From positions 62,001 through 126,000 of the forward strand of contig JAAKBF010000001.1 of assembly GCA_012656075.1 (NCBI GenBank): DNA of 64,000 nucleotides, read 5' to 3'. The translations under genes were made by a program, and so were the position numbers. Under the pieces are notes generated by a model that saw nothing but the letters and a program-made list of their open reading frames with translations, ran no database searches and had not been told where the DNA came from. This document shows, one piece after another, positions 41,819 to 51,978 of the stretch; within the stretch, counting starts at the first letter, position 1, and every line of letters begins with the position of its first letter. This DNA is from Phytophthora hibernalis (taxonomy: Eukaryota; Oomycota; Peronosporomycetes; Peronosporales; Peronosporaceae).

Positions 41819-44096
41819 ATGCTGGGGCTCCGATCCACTAGCCGCCTGTTGCGCTCGTCGTACATGGCGCGTCGCGGGTTGGCGTCCATGGGGCAGAGTC
41901 AGCCCTGGATCAACCCGGACAATGTACCGGCAGGTGAGAGTCTGCGCAAGTTCGGACGCGACCTGACGGAGATCGCCGCAGCAGGAGATTTAGACCCCGT
42001 GATTGGACGTGAAGACGCCATCCGCCGCGCCACGCAGATCCTGTCACGTCGCACCAAGAACAACCCGATCCTGATTGGAGAGCCTGGAGTGGGCAAGACG
42101 GCGGTGGCCGAAGGATTAGCGCAGCGCATCGCACAGGGCGAAGTACCTGCCAGTCTCAAGGACAAGAAAGTGGTGGCTCTGGACCTGGCAGCTCTCGTGG
42201 CTGGGGCCAAGTTCCGTGGAGAGTTCGAGGAGAGACTCAAGGCTGTGCTGAAGGACGTGGACGAGAGTCAGGGCAAGGTTATTCTGTTCATTGACGAGCT
42301 GCACACTTTAGTGGGGGCTGGGGGCAATGAAGGCTCTACAGATGCTGCTAACATGTTGAAGCCAGCGTTGGCGCGTGGTGCGCTGCACTGCATGGGCGCC
42401 ACGACGCTGGACGAGTACAGGAAGTACATTGAGAAAGACGCGGCGCTGGCCAGACGCTTCCAGCCTGTGCTGCTCTCGGAGCCGAGTGTGGAGGACACGG
42501 TGACTATTTTACGCGGACTGAAGGAGAAGTACGAGGTGCATCATGGTGTCCGTATTGCAGATAGTGCGCTGGTGGCGGCTGCCACGCTCGCGAATAGGTA
42601 CTTGACGGAACGCAAGATGCCGGATAAAGCTATTGACTTGATGGACGAGGCGGCGTCGCGACTGCGTTTGCAGCAGGAGAGCAAGCCTGAGCCGATTGAG
42701 AAGCTGGACAGGGAGATTATTTTACGGCGGATTGAGATTGAAGCGCTGCGCAAGGAGACGGACTCGGCGTCGAAGAAGCGCATGGCTGCGCTTGAGGAAG
42801 AAGTGAAGAAGTTATCGGAGGAGCTGCGAGAGTTGATGGATGAGTGGAATGAGGAGAAACACAAGTTGGAGGAGATGCAGCAGGCCAAGCGTCAATTGGA
42901 AGAGGCACGTCGGGATTTACTGGCGGCGCAGAATGTTGGCAACTACGCGCGTGCGGGTGAGTTGATGCACTCGGTCATCCCTAAGCTGGAAGCGGAAGTG
43001 GCGCACGAGGAGGAGGAAGAGGAACAAGCAAAGAAGTCAACGACGAAGAGCAGGACTTCGCTTGGAGACGCGGTGACGGCTGATCATGTGGCGGAAGTGG
43101 TGGCGCAGACGACAGGCATTCCTGCGACCACGTTGATGGAAGGTGAGAAGCAGCGACTGCTTAAGATGGAGGACCACATCAACCAGCATGTGATCGGCCA
43201 GGAAGATGCTGTCAAAGCTGTGAGCAACTGTGTGCGACTTGCTCGTGCTGGTCTTCACGCGCACAACCGCCCGCTGGGCGTATTCATGTTTCTGGGTCCT
43301 ACTGGTGTTGGTAAAACGGAGCTGACCAAGTCGCTGTCGGAATTTTTGTTCCAGATCCCGCAGGCGTTGACTCGCATCGACATGTCCGAGTACATGGAGA
43401 AATTCAATGTCAGCCGTCTTGTTGGTGCTCCACCCGGATACGTAGGGTACGAGTCTGGTGGTACTTTGACGGAAGCTGTTCGTCGCCGCCCGTACCAAGT
43501 CATCTTGTTCGACGAGTTCGAGAAGGCTCACCGCGATGTGAGCAATATTCTGCTGCAAGTGCTTGATGAAGGTCGCTTGACGGACTCGCACGGACGTGTT
43601 GTTGACTTCCGTAACACAGTCATCATTCTCACAAGCAACCTGGGCTCGGAGATTCTCGCTGGTCTGCCTGAGGGTGCCCTAGTTCAATGGCGGAGGGTGA
43701 CGTCATGAACATCGTGCGTTCCCACTACGCCCCGAGTTCCTCAACCGTATCGATGAGCTCGTGCTGTTCAACCGTCTGAAACGTGACGATATCCGCTCGA
43801 TAGTGGATTTACAGCTTCGTCAAGTGGACGGGCTGCTGGAGGAGAAGGAGCTGGCCATGCAGGTGTCGCCAGAGGCTGAAGATTGGCTGGCCGACGTCGG
43901 CTATAGTCCGCTCTACGGTGCTCGTCCGCTCAAGCGCTTAATCCAACAACACGTGCTGAATCCGATGGCTATTAAACTACTCGAAGGCGCTGTTGCGCCA
44001 GGCCAAGCTCTACGAGTCAAGATGAACCCCAAATACGAAGAAGAACTTGTCAAGGACGCGAGGAGTGCGAAGCCGCTGCTGATTTCGGTTGACTAG
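41819..44096 (+). CDS. Mitochondrial ClpB/HSP78 disaggregase (two apparent frame breaks)
   Basis: AAA+ chaperone that, with mitochondrial Hsp70, pulls proteins out of aggregates in the matrix. The start at 41819 gives a basic, Ser-rich, Arg-rich leader without acidic residues (residues 1-24), a mitochondrial presequence; the upstream Met at 41753 is less likely. Domain 1 has Walker A G-E-P-G-V-G-K-T (87-94), Walker B I-L-F-I-D-E-L-H and a sensor region. A coiled-coil middle domain spans about 320-420. Domain 2 has G-P-T-G-V-G-K-T (about 493) and V-I-L-F-D-E-F-E-K-A-H. The tail has F-L-N-R-I-D-E and G-A-R-P-L-K-R. The ClpB N-terminal domain is absent, as in fungal HSP78. The frame is interrupted near 43680 (stop at 43708 in frame 1) and again near 43732, both at C runs, while the intervening residues stay conserved in another frame. 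Expected length about 760 residues. Confidence 0.9.
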
Positions 44097-44423
44097 GCAA
44101 GGCGTTTTAAAGTGGACGCGCTCTAGTTATGGACTGAAGACCATTTCAGGCGGCACAAGTAAGAAGTAAACACGATTTTGTTTCATAAGTTGAATCTCAA
44201 CGTCGTGAAGTTGGCATTCACTGCGTGTACTTCGGTGTTAGATTTCTCCAGAAAGCATTTTGTTGCCAAGCACACGCGTATTCAACTGCGTTTTGCTGGG
44301 AAGTTTGAACCCAAGCCGATACAGCATGCCAGCACGTTTGCTTTCATAACATGAATTAAATTGTGGAAATACTACCTAGAGTTGCGATTATTCGTAGTCC
44401 CTACGTGGTGTCCCTGTGCTTTC

Positions 44424-46336
44424 TTAATGAGCGTGGTTGCATGTCTTGCACTTCTTGTTCCATACCTGAGTCGTGTGAGCTTGGAACATGGGGCAGTTGC
44501 AGAGTCTGCATGCCCCCAGTACCGATGAGCGGCGCTGCTGTTCCTCCTTGTGGTCCTCAATTCCACGCATCGCATTGTCGATAGCCTCGTAGAGCGGGCG
44601 CGCTGCTGCGGGCTGCTCAATAAATCCGCTCAACAACTCGCTAGCCTGCAAGTCACGACCGTAAAACTTGCGGTTCAGGTCTGAGCGTGCGGCAAGGATA
44701 GCTCCCTGCAACGAAATACCAGCAAACAGTCCCTTGCTTTGTGAATAGCTGTAGTTGGCGTTCAGGCCGCTAGTGCTGGCTGCAGCTGCCGCTTGGGCTG
44801 ACCGGCCATACGGACCGACCGCCACATCCAGTCCGGCGCCGAGGTTCACCTGAGGTTTGTGGAACACCTTGACTGCTCCTTCCGAGCCGAGAATAATCAT
44901 CACCTCCACCAGTTCGCCACCAAGTTCAAATCCACCGCTAAGCCCAAATGTTCCAATAGCGGACGGAGCGGACCACGATCCATCCGGTAGCTTAGCAACA
45001 ACCAAACCCGTGCCGATCTTACCAGACACGAGGAATCCAGCCTTGAGCACCGTCATAATAGCGAGACCATGAGCCTTTTGCAGGAACGCCACGGGAATGG
45101 AGCGATCGGCCGACGCTCCCCAGTCGTTCCGGAAAAAGTTGCCGATAATATCTGCCGCGTTGCAGCATTCCTTGTTCAACGAGTTCGAGAACGGGATGTG
45201 TAGACGGCCACGCGCTTCGTGGATATTATCAGTCTGAGACTGCGCGTACGTGGCCACCAATTCATCCTGCAACGGATGAAGCTGCGGAGCGCACTGGATG
45301 CACACCCGCTGCGGCAGCGACGGGTCATAATTCTTAGCTCCGTCAATCTGTTTCCCCGGAGGCACCAGCAATCGAACAGGTGAGCACGAGCTGCAAACGA
45401 AAAGTCCACACGTCCGACTACAAAAACACACACACATTATCAGCGCCGAAACTATCAAAAAATCCACCAAACCCACCATTGGTGTCGTCGCTTGGTCACA
45501 TCAAAGCGCACATTGCACACGTCGCAATTCGGGTGGTCCGCATAGCGGTTGTTCAAAATGCCTTTACTCTGTGTGCCATTGTTCACAGTCGAGTCACTAC
45601 GGAACGAATCCGCCATGCTCGAGTTCCTACAAAAACCATCAGCGCAATCCTAAAAACCCACTCCATCAACCACCCACCTATTGGCGAACGCCGACTGTCG
45701 TCCTTCACTGCTGCCACTATCACCCGACGTAAACGCTCCTCTCTGCTGTGCATTAAACTCCACCAGTTCCTTCCGTCGGTCGTCATCTGGTACCAGTCTC
45801 GCAAGCGTCGGGACGAAGCTGCTAGTGCCTTGAGCGCCTAATTCCGCCACCAACGAGGCGTAGAACGGCTGCACGTCCATCTCCTTCAACCCAAAGCGTC
45901 TGCAGTTCTGCTTAAAGTCCTTCACTGCTCGTTCGTTGTTGCCGCCTCTGGAAGCTCGGATAGTACTCACGCACTTCTCATAGTACTGTTGGGCTTCGGC
46001 TCCTGTAGCAGCAGGAGGGACGACATCTTGAGCCACGGGAACAGCTGTAGGAGGAGACGAACTGCCACTGTTGAAGCTGCTGCGGAAGGCGCTGGTCACT
46101 GATTTCCGGACGTAGGGAGGGGGTGGGGGGTAGGCAGGAGGAGGAGGAGGAGGTTGCGAGCGAGGGTCGTGCGTGTACGAGGAGCCGCCGAAGGGGGAAC
46201 TGTCACTGCGGAAGGCGGAGGCGACTGCAGCGACGGGGATGGCAGAGGCAGGGGACGCGTCCAGGCGGGTGCCGCACTCGGAGCAGAACTTGCCGCCGGG
46301 GTTCTGAGCCCCACATTGAGAGCAGAATTTCACCAT
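44424..46336 (-). CDS. Zinc-ribbon / FYVE / SYLF (Ysc84-like) protein, three exons
   Basis: Exons 46336-45678, 45626-45477 and 45417-44424, joined by GT-AG introns of 51 and 59 bases. The joins keep frame and complete the FYVE finger. The 600-residue product has a zinc ribbon at the N-terminus (C-S-Q-C-G ... C-S-E-C-G, residues 5-22), a Pro-rich linker (about 55-75), a helical middle part, a FYVE finger (about 250-312: C-D-V-C, R-R-H-Q-C-R-T-C-G, C-S-S-C, C-I-Q-C), then a SYLF/Ysc84 domain (about 350-550: H-G-L-A-I-M-T-V, G-F-L-V-S-G-K-I-G-T-G-L) and a Cys-rich tail (C-R-L-C-N-C; C-K-T-C). FYVE binds PI(3)P on endosomes and SYLF binds phosphoinositides and actin in homologues, so an endosomal or actin trafficking role is inferred. 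It ends 327 bases from the convergent HSP78 gene. Confidence 0.88.
45418..45476 (-). other. Intron 2 of the FYVE-SYLF gene (59 nt)
   Basis: Donor GTGGGT, acceptor TTTTTGTAG. Removing it joins the FYVE basic motif to its next Cys pair in frame. Confidence 0.85.
45627..45677 (-). other. Intron 1 of the FYVE-SYLF gene (51 nt)
   Basis: Donor GTGGGT, acceptor TTTTTGTAG, nearly the same ends as intron 2. Without removal the frame stops 8 codons later. Confidence 0.8.
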
Positions 46337-47405
46337 TGAGCTGGATTCACTTTTTCGATAGTGAATTGGTTTTGAATGCGCGGGCGTAATCGCATTTAGA
46401 CTGGAGAGGGGGTGATTTTGTCGCAGCAACTTTAGATTGGTCCGGGCAACTTTGGAGGTCGATTTTGTGGGTTCAGTTTTGGACAGTGTCCAACAGCGAC
46501 GGTGGATTTCGAGAGCTCTCGGTGACACACGTACCTTCAAGTGACAAGCATGCGCCACAATCGGGGTTGTCTTAGTAGGCTTCATGCTTCGTGCATGTAC
46601 TACACGTAACAACGACCAGTTTCGTGTTTTTCTAATCCATTTATATGGTGTCACTGTACACCAACGGATACGAGTTAGTGATAAAGAATGACAGTTTTCG
46701 AAAGCTGTCCTTCTCAGGAATTATTGTGCTTTTCTACTACGGATAAGGCATTGAATAATGTAAAATACACAAGCATCGAAAATGAGCGGCAACCAGTTTC
46801 GTAGCGCATTTAGACTTGATTTCAGTAAACATGTGTAGCCAACCTGGCGTTTTCAATGAATTTCCTGCATGAGACATCCGGGTGGATAGTTGCAGACAGC
46901 AAATCTTCTGAAAGTTGGATCAGATTGATTAGGATATCAATTTAAGCAGGCACCTCAAGAAAATCATAAGCGACCAATCCCGACGCGTGCTACTGGGATA
47001 CGCCACTGAGTATTTTAGCCATGACAGAAAAATGCAAAAATAGTGTTTGTACTCGGTCATAGAAGGCAGCCTGAATCATTCAGATTTTGTTACATGTACA
47101 TGAATTCTATGAAGGGCAGCGAGTTCAGCAGCTTGGCGTTTGCTCTATTATCATACTAAACGATGTCTCGACGAGAACGCCAAAGGACAAAATAAAGATG
47201 TGGTTCTATTATTCATAAGGCCGAACTTCGACTTAATAATAATAAGGCAGATGATGCAGGCTATGATTATAATCGTAATATATCCCATGATTTCTTCCAT
47301 GATCAATCATGGATGGTAAGTTAGTATTTAGGACAATCGCCAAATGGAGAATATTCGAGAAGATACGCCGAGGACGAAGAAGATACAGACGTGGGGCTGT
47401 AATTT
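46337..47405. other. Upstream region of FYVE-SYLF gene and spacer
   Basis: The first 100 bases (minus strand) contain GCGCATTC and AACCAATTC, resembling an oomycete initiator and CCAAT motif. From 46660 to 47280 nothing is seen. An ATCATGG cluster starts at about 47280. Confidence 0.4.
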
Positions 47406-47470
47406 GGTCTATGATTAAAGCATGATCAATCATGGATTTATCATTGATTGTCATGCTTTAATCATAGACC
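47406..47470. repeat. Perfect 20-bp-arm hairpin near MULE 3' side
   Basis: GGTCTATGATTAAAGCATGA is matched exactly by its reverse complement at the right, with a further near-match inward (CAAT/ATTG). The loop contains ATCATGG, the same word enriched in the introns of the MULE gene. Confidence 0.8.
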
Positions 47471-47698
47471 ATTATTTGCAACATTGTGTTGCAATTTGTA
47501 CGCATAGTCGAACAGACCGCGTGAACATGGAGTCTCGCGGAAGCTCACGCCAGTAGAGACGCATAAGTTGCTGTGAGATCATGTATGGAAAGCGTCATGC
47601 TCACAACGATCACATTATCAAAGATGAAACTCAAACCAGAATCAATTATCGGACGCATTAGCAGCTATCCTGCAGTTAGAACTGGAAAAGGTGCAAAC

Positions 47699-48370
47699 TT
47701 ACTTCGCGACTTGGGTGGGAGGAGTACCCTCTTCCTCGTCAGCGTTGCTTGCAACTGGATGCTCAGGTGCAGGCATCTTCTCGTCTTCGTCGGCCACCTC
47801 GGCCTCATGCTGTCCGGCCTCTTCCCTCGTGAGGAGTCGCCCAGATAGTAAATAGAAGAAAAGCTCGAAGCGTCGTCCTGGCAACGCGGTCGCACTCATG
47901 TCCAGGGGCGGGCCTCTGACGACGTGCCGGATGAACATCCAGCACACGTAGACACCACAGCTGTAGGCGTCGAACTGGATCGGATTGTTCTGGGCGACGA
48001 CGTCGTAGGCTTGGAGTCCAGAAAGCTTGAGATGTTGCGCGATCGCATTAACGGCCTTGATGTACACCGCCTGGTTCAGCGAATCGTAGTAGAATATCCG
48101 CTGCGCACTCACCACCACCACACAGCACCAGTCGGCGTTGTGGGCGTTGTGGGCGTTGTGGGAGTTCAGGGGAGTAACACGCACTCCACTCCCTCCTCAG
48201 CCACTTGTTGGAACACCCGGTCGTGAATCTCTCTGGAAGCAGGCGCAGCTTTAGAACTTCTTGTCCTAGTCTTGCTCGGCACTCCATCCTGGAACCCCGC
48301 AAACCGGCACGAAGGAAGTCATGTGTTAGGCGCACACAGAGAGCCCTAATTGATGCATCCGAGAGCCATA
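47699..48370 (-). pseudogene. Ulp1/SENP-like cysteine protease part of the MULE
   Basis: W-L-S-D-A-S-I-R-A-L-C at about 48370-48338 (another frame) and, in frame 48184-47699, D-W-C-C-V-V-V, F-Y-Y-D-S-L, and Q-F-D-A-Y-S-C-G-V-Y-V-C-W. These are the His, Asp, Gln and Cys regions of C48 peptidases. The catalytic His position reads D in D-W, next to an expanded N-A-H repeat caused by a 9-base tandem repeat (about 48136-48164). Likely inactive. Confidence 0.75.
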
Positions 48371-48519
48371 TGGGCGGAATTGCTCTTTAGAGCATCGAGA
48401 ACGTGAAGTCTGGAAGCGCAGGAAGACCATCGATCTGCTTGTACGGGTACGTGTCCAGCACTTGAGCCGCAACTTGGTTCGCCACATCGTGATACTTAGC
48501 CGGAAGTGCAGGAACGCTT

Positions 48520-49515
48520 TCAACCGTGAGCCACTTGTGCAAGCTGCACCACACCCTTCAGATTCTGGATGCGCACAAAGGTCTCGATCTGCTCCCGAGA
48601 ATAGTTCCCCACATCCTTGATGACCACAGTTTTGACTTGATCTTTCTTCGCGCCTGTTCGCGTCTCTTGCGAGTCATCAACCTCAATGGCGCTCACTGAC
48701 GTGTTAGCAACAGGGAGGACTTTCATACAGGCGTCCAGAAGCTTGGGGGCAGCAGGTAGAACGGATCCATGGTAATCACCGGGTTCTTCAACATCCGGAG
48801 CTTGGGCTTCTTGCTTTCCGCAGCGCAGAGCTTCACTATCACTCCTGACAACCGGTGCTGCGTATCCATAAGAGAAGGCATCTCCCGGGCCAATGCATCC
48901 GCTAGAGCGCGCAACGTTACTTCCCCAGCTTGTTGGCGGCCTTGCTCCGCCTGCTGATACCACTTCCTATCCGATTTGTCGCCAGCTTGTGTGACTACCT
49001 TGGATTTGCGTGGAGCTCCGACCTTCTTCGCCTTGGGATTCAGCCGAATGGTTGGTGCTGCTTGATCCATAGGCTCTCTGACTACTCCACCCGGGATCGG
49101 CACCATCTCCTTCATTTCGTCTTCGTCTGGAAGGTTTTCGCTGTCGTCTGAACTCAGGTCAAACTCCACCTTCGCGTTCTCATCTAGCTGTCGATCATTT
49201 TTCGCATCTTCATGGTGCCGGTGTGAGACAGCAGAGGCGTTCTTAGCAGCGTTGTCGGCGCCAGACGAAGTCGGCATCTTCTGTTGTCGCACATTGCGCC
49301 AATTTGTCATCAACATTTGCAGCATGTCATCAAATTCATCTTCATCCTCGATATCAGCCATTTCCGAGCAAATTAAGTGCGTCGCTCGGGCTGCGTCTCG
49401 GTACCGCTGGGCGGACGTGCGCTTTTCAGCCAGGCGAGTCTTCTTTCCATCCTTAGGATAGGCCTCGTACGTGAATTGCTTCACCCTTTGGAGGCTGCGG
49501 GAGGAATCCGTCCAC
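48520..49515 (-). pseudogene. MULE linker region
   Basis: Open frames 49523-48723 and 48963-48520 overlap in different frames. The first is charged, with D-E-D-E-F-D-D and a basic K-A-K-K-V-G-A-P-R-K-S-K segment (a typical post-SWIM FAR1/MULE tail). The second ends W-the Ulp1 lead-in region. No enzyme motif here. Confidence 0.55.
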
Positions 49516-49623
49516 CTGAACAAATCATGGACAAATCATAGACAACAATCGTGGGTCAGATCATGATTTATTCATGGATATTCCATGATTAAATCATGGA
49601 AAATCCTGGAAGATACTGCGAAC
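49516..49623 (-). other. Probable MULE intron with ATCATGG cluster (108 nt)
   Basis: Removing GTTCGC...TTCAG joins the frame after the SWIM finger to W-T-D-S-S-R-S-L in frame. It contains about six ATCATGG/CCATGAT-type words, including a 21-base perfect palindrome at 49581-49601. The donor is not a standard GTRAGT, so the call is moderate. Confidence 0.5.
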
Positions 49624-50373
49624 CTCACGTCAATGCTCATCCAGGGGATGATAGGACCCGCAACACGCGAACGCTTGCGGAACGCCATCGCGTGGCGGCA
49701 CGGGAGCTTCATTGTCAGGCTGAACTCACAGTCGCAGGTCCAGTTGTTAAGTCTCCGTCGATGTGTCTTCGACGCGCCCTGTATCACCACTTGATACTGA
49801 TGTTCACCGCACACAGTGAGCGCGTATTCTCAGCGTTCGCGACCGCCCTTCAATACTCGACCTCGATATTCTCAGCGATGAAGGGAGAGGTAATCTCAAC
49901 ACGTTCGACATTTCCTCGTCGTAACTAGAGTTTACGAAGCGCCAGATCCTGGTGACCCGATAAGTGTACTCCTTCTCCTTGCGTCTGTCGTACGCAACGA
50001 TAGCCTTCACGCAACCAGTCATGCTCATGTTTCCGTCGACGTCGCCCTTCAACTTTCCAAAGAAATTCTCGAGCCTGTTGTTCGTGTGATTCTTGAAGTG
50101 CGGAAGCATGGCACGGCGGTACAGCACCCAGCGGTCTTGACTCTCATCCCAGTTTCTCTCGAAGTAAAGGAAGAAATCATGAAGACCAACTCGATCGCAA
50201 ATGCCTTCGAAAGACACATGAGCTAGCGTGTATTTCTCTTCACTGTCCGCATACACCATGGCGTGGACGGCTGCGTCCACCAGAGTAGCATCGTCCGACG
50301 ATATTTTACTGTACTCGGGCTTCGCACGCTTCTCCTTGAGATACATGATCACGTGGAAGTGACACACTAACAC
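49572..50373 (-). pseudogene. MULE transposase C-terminal part with SWIM finger
   Basis: Frame 50373-49804 carries V-C-H-F-H-V-I-M-Y-L-K and N-R-L-E-N-F-F-G-K-L-K, in which the Glu after N-R-L is the likely third catalytic residue of MULE DDE enzymes. Frame 49814-49572 carries the SWIM finger W-T-C-D-C-E-F-S and L-P-C-R-H-A (CxCxnCxH complete). A frame change separates them near 49810-49900. Confidence 0.8.
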
Positions 50374-51360
50374 GCGAGATTTGGGAAGTTCGACTCCAAG
50401 ACCTTGATCTCGTTAAGGTCCTTGTCGACGACGATAACGCGCAATTGATCAATCCGCGTAGGGTGCAACCTTTTGAAGTGAGCTACCGCTCAGTCCGTGT
50501 GCCAATCACCGTTCGCCTCCAACAGCGATTGCTGGACGACAGCGCCCTCTCCAAACTCATTCATCGTCATAAACGTAAGCTACTGGTAATTGTATCTGAA
50601 AGAAGTACAAAAAATCATGGGTCAGAATACGATTAATCACGGAATAATCATGGACACTACAGAAACTCACCGATTCGTCTTATGGCTGCAATCCACCAAC
50701 AGCAACTCACTGAACCTTCCGTAGATGCGCCTCATGTGCGCAGTCGCCAGCGAAAGGACACCCGTCTCCCCAGCGGGAGTCTCAGCAACCGACGAAACAT
50801 TTTCTGGATCAGCGGCAGCGAAAGCTGCTATCTCCCGTGCTGTGGCGTCGTTGTCGTCGGCCATCGAAATGGAGGAAGCCTGGTCGCGAACCATGTTATC
50901 CACATCGACTTGGATCACGTTCTGGTCGTGTTCGAGCAAGTAGTCGTAGATCGTGGACCTCTTCGCGCCGACAGCCATCGTACCTCGCACCAACCAACGG
51001 ATTCACCACGCCCCGAGAACCTGGATACGTCGCGAAGTTTGCAGTCGACACCTCGTGGTTGTGTACAAACCGCCGTTCTTCACTTGAAGCTCCATACGCT
51101 CCAGGTTCCACTGCATAGAAACCGGAAGGGGCAGTTGGTGAGCCGGATGTGCTGTCGTGGACGGCTGCCTGTCCCCCGAGATTTGCGCTTCTTCCAACCG
51201 TGTGTACAGATGTACACACGGTTGTAAACCTTCCGGAACCAACTGGGACGCATCTCCGCCTCTCTTCGTCTTGGACAGCCGCTTGTTCTGCTCCGCACGA
51301 CTGAAGGTCTCTTGCACCACCAGCACCTGCTTCGTGGTCGCGCAGTAGGTCTTCAAGCAT
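50374..51360 (-). pseudogene. MULE transposase N-terminal part and first catalytic Asp
   Basis: E-L-L-L-V-D-C-S-H-K-T-N-R (about 50700-50670) holds the first Asp. After the intron (50670-50595) come L-T-F-M-T-M-N-E and, near 50420, V-I-V-V-D-K-D-L-N-E-I with the second Asp. In-frame stops occur at about 50580 (TAG) and 50480. Upstream frames (51360-50740) carry the FAR1-like helical region. It is inactive as read. Confidence 0.75.
50595..50670 (-). other. MULE intron (76 nt)
   Basis: GTGAGT donor and TTTCAG acceptor exactly between T-N-R and Y-N-Y of the conserved motif. Contains AATCATGGGTCAGA and AATAATCATGGAC words also found in the intron at 49516-49623. Confidence 0.8.
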
Positions 51361-51374
51361 GACTGCCAGGCTTC

Positions 51375-51695
51375 CTAGCTCGTGTGGTAGACGGCCGGAG
51401 GTTCAATCGCAACCTCCACGCCACCCGTTGTGTGGGTACCCGCCCGGTCAGCTTGCGCGCCGTCACCGCCAGTCTCCACGTCGTCACCAGATGTGTCGGC
51501 ACCCGCCCGGTCAGCTTGCGCACCGTCACCGCCACTCTCCACGTCGTCGTCGTCCATTTCGTCCTCCTCGGAAGACGCGTGAGCGCCACGCAGGACGCCG
51601 GAGATGCCTGGACCTCGCCGCGGCCGTGGACATGCTGGAGCCGCTGCCGCTGTACCTCTTCCTTTTACCGCGCGGTCCGCCGCTTCCTCGGCCAT
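51375..51695 (-). pseudogene. MULE protein N-terminal region with 21-aa repeat
   Basis: Low-complexity acidic region with a tandem duplication of about 63 bases (51410-51540), giving two copies of G-G-D-G-A-Q-A-D-R-A-G. Stop at 51375 precedes W-Q-S-C-L, where the FAR1-like part starts. Confidence 0.45.
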
Positions 51696-51978
51696 CTTGT
51701 CTTGTCTGATCTGGATGGCAAAATGGAAGTGCCAACTGTTTCATCCTCAATCGGAAATATCCGAATCGGAAATAGGCAAACTGGTGGTGGTAAGGAAAAC
51801 AATAAATTACAATCATGGACCAATCATGTTTTGAAATCATGTGTGTTTCCATGACTGAAATCATGGCCTCCAACGGTTCCGTAATAATAAAGTTCAGGTG
51901 AATTGTGTCACTTACTCCGTGGAATTGGACTCTAATAACCATCCTCGATCGGCGTATTGGACCGCTCGAGTGTCGCAA

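Larger units (their letters stand above)
47699..51978 (-). mobile_element. Degraded Mutator-like element (MULE) with Ulp1 protease
   Basis: Read on the minus strand: acidic/repetitive N-terminus (51695-51375), FAR1/MULE-type helical region, DDE transposase core, SWIM zinc finger, linker rich in acidic residues, and a Ulp1/SENP cysteine protease fold. Several in-frame stops and frame changes show decay. Transposase-Ulp1 combinations are known in plant MULEs (Kaonashi-type). Terminal inverted repeats were not found, so borders are those of the coding region. Confidence 0.8.

Noticed and set aside
43677..43735. Intron explaining the HSP78 interruption
   Set aside because: The interval still encodes conserved ClpB residues in another frame, so it is not an intron. 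Two single-base losses explain it better.
45380..45841. Plus-strand 153-codon frame
   Set aside because: Shadow of the FYVE-SYLF gene exons and introns on the opposite strand.
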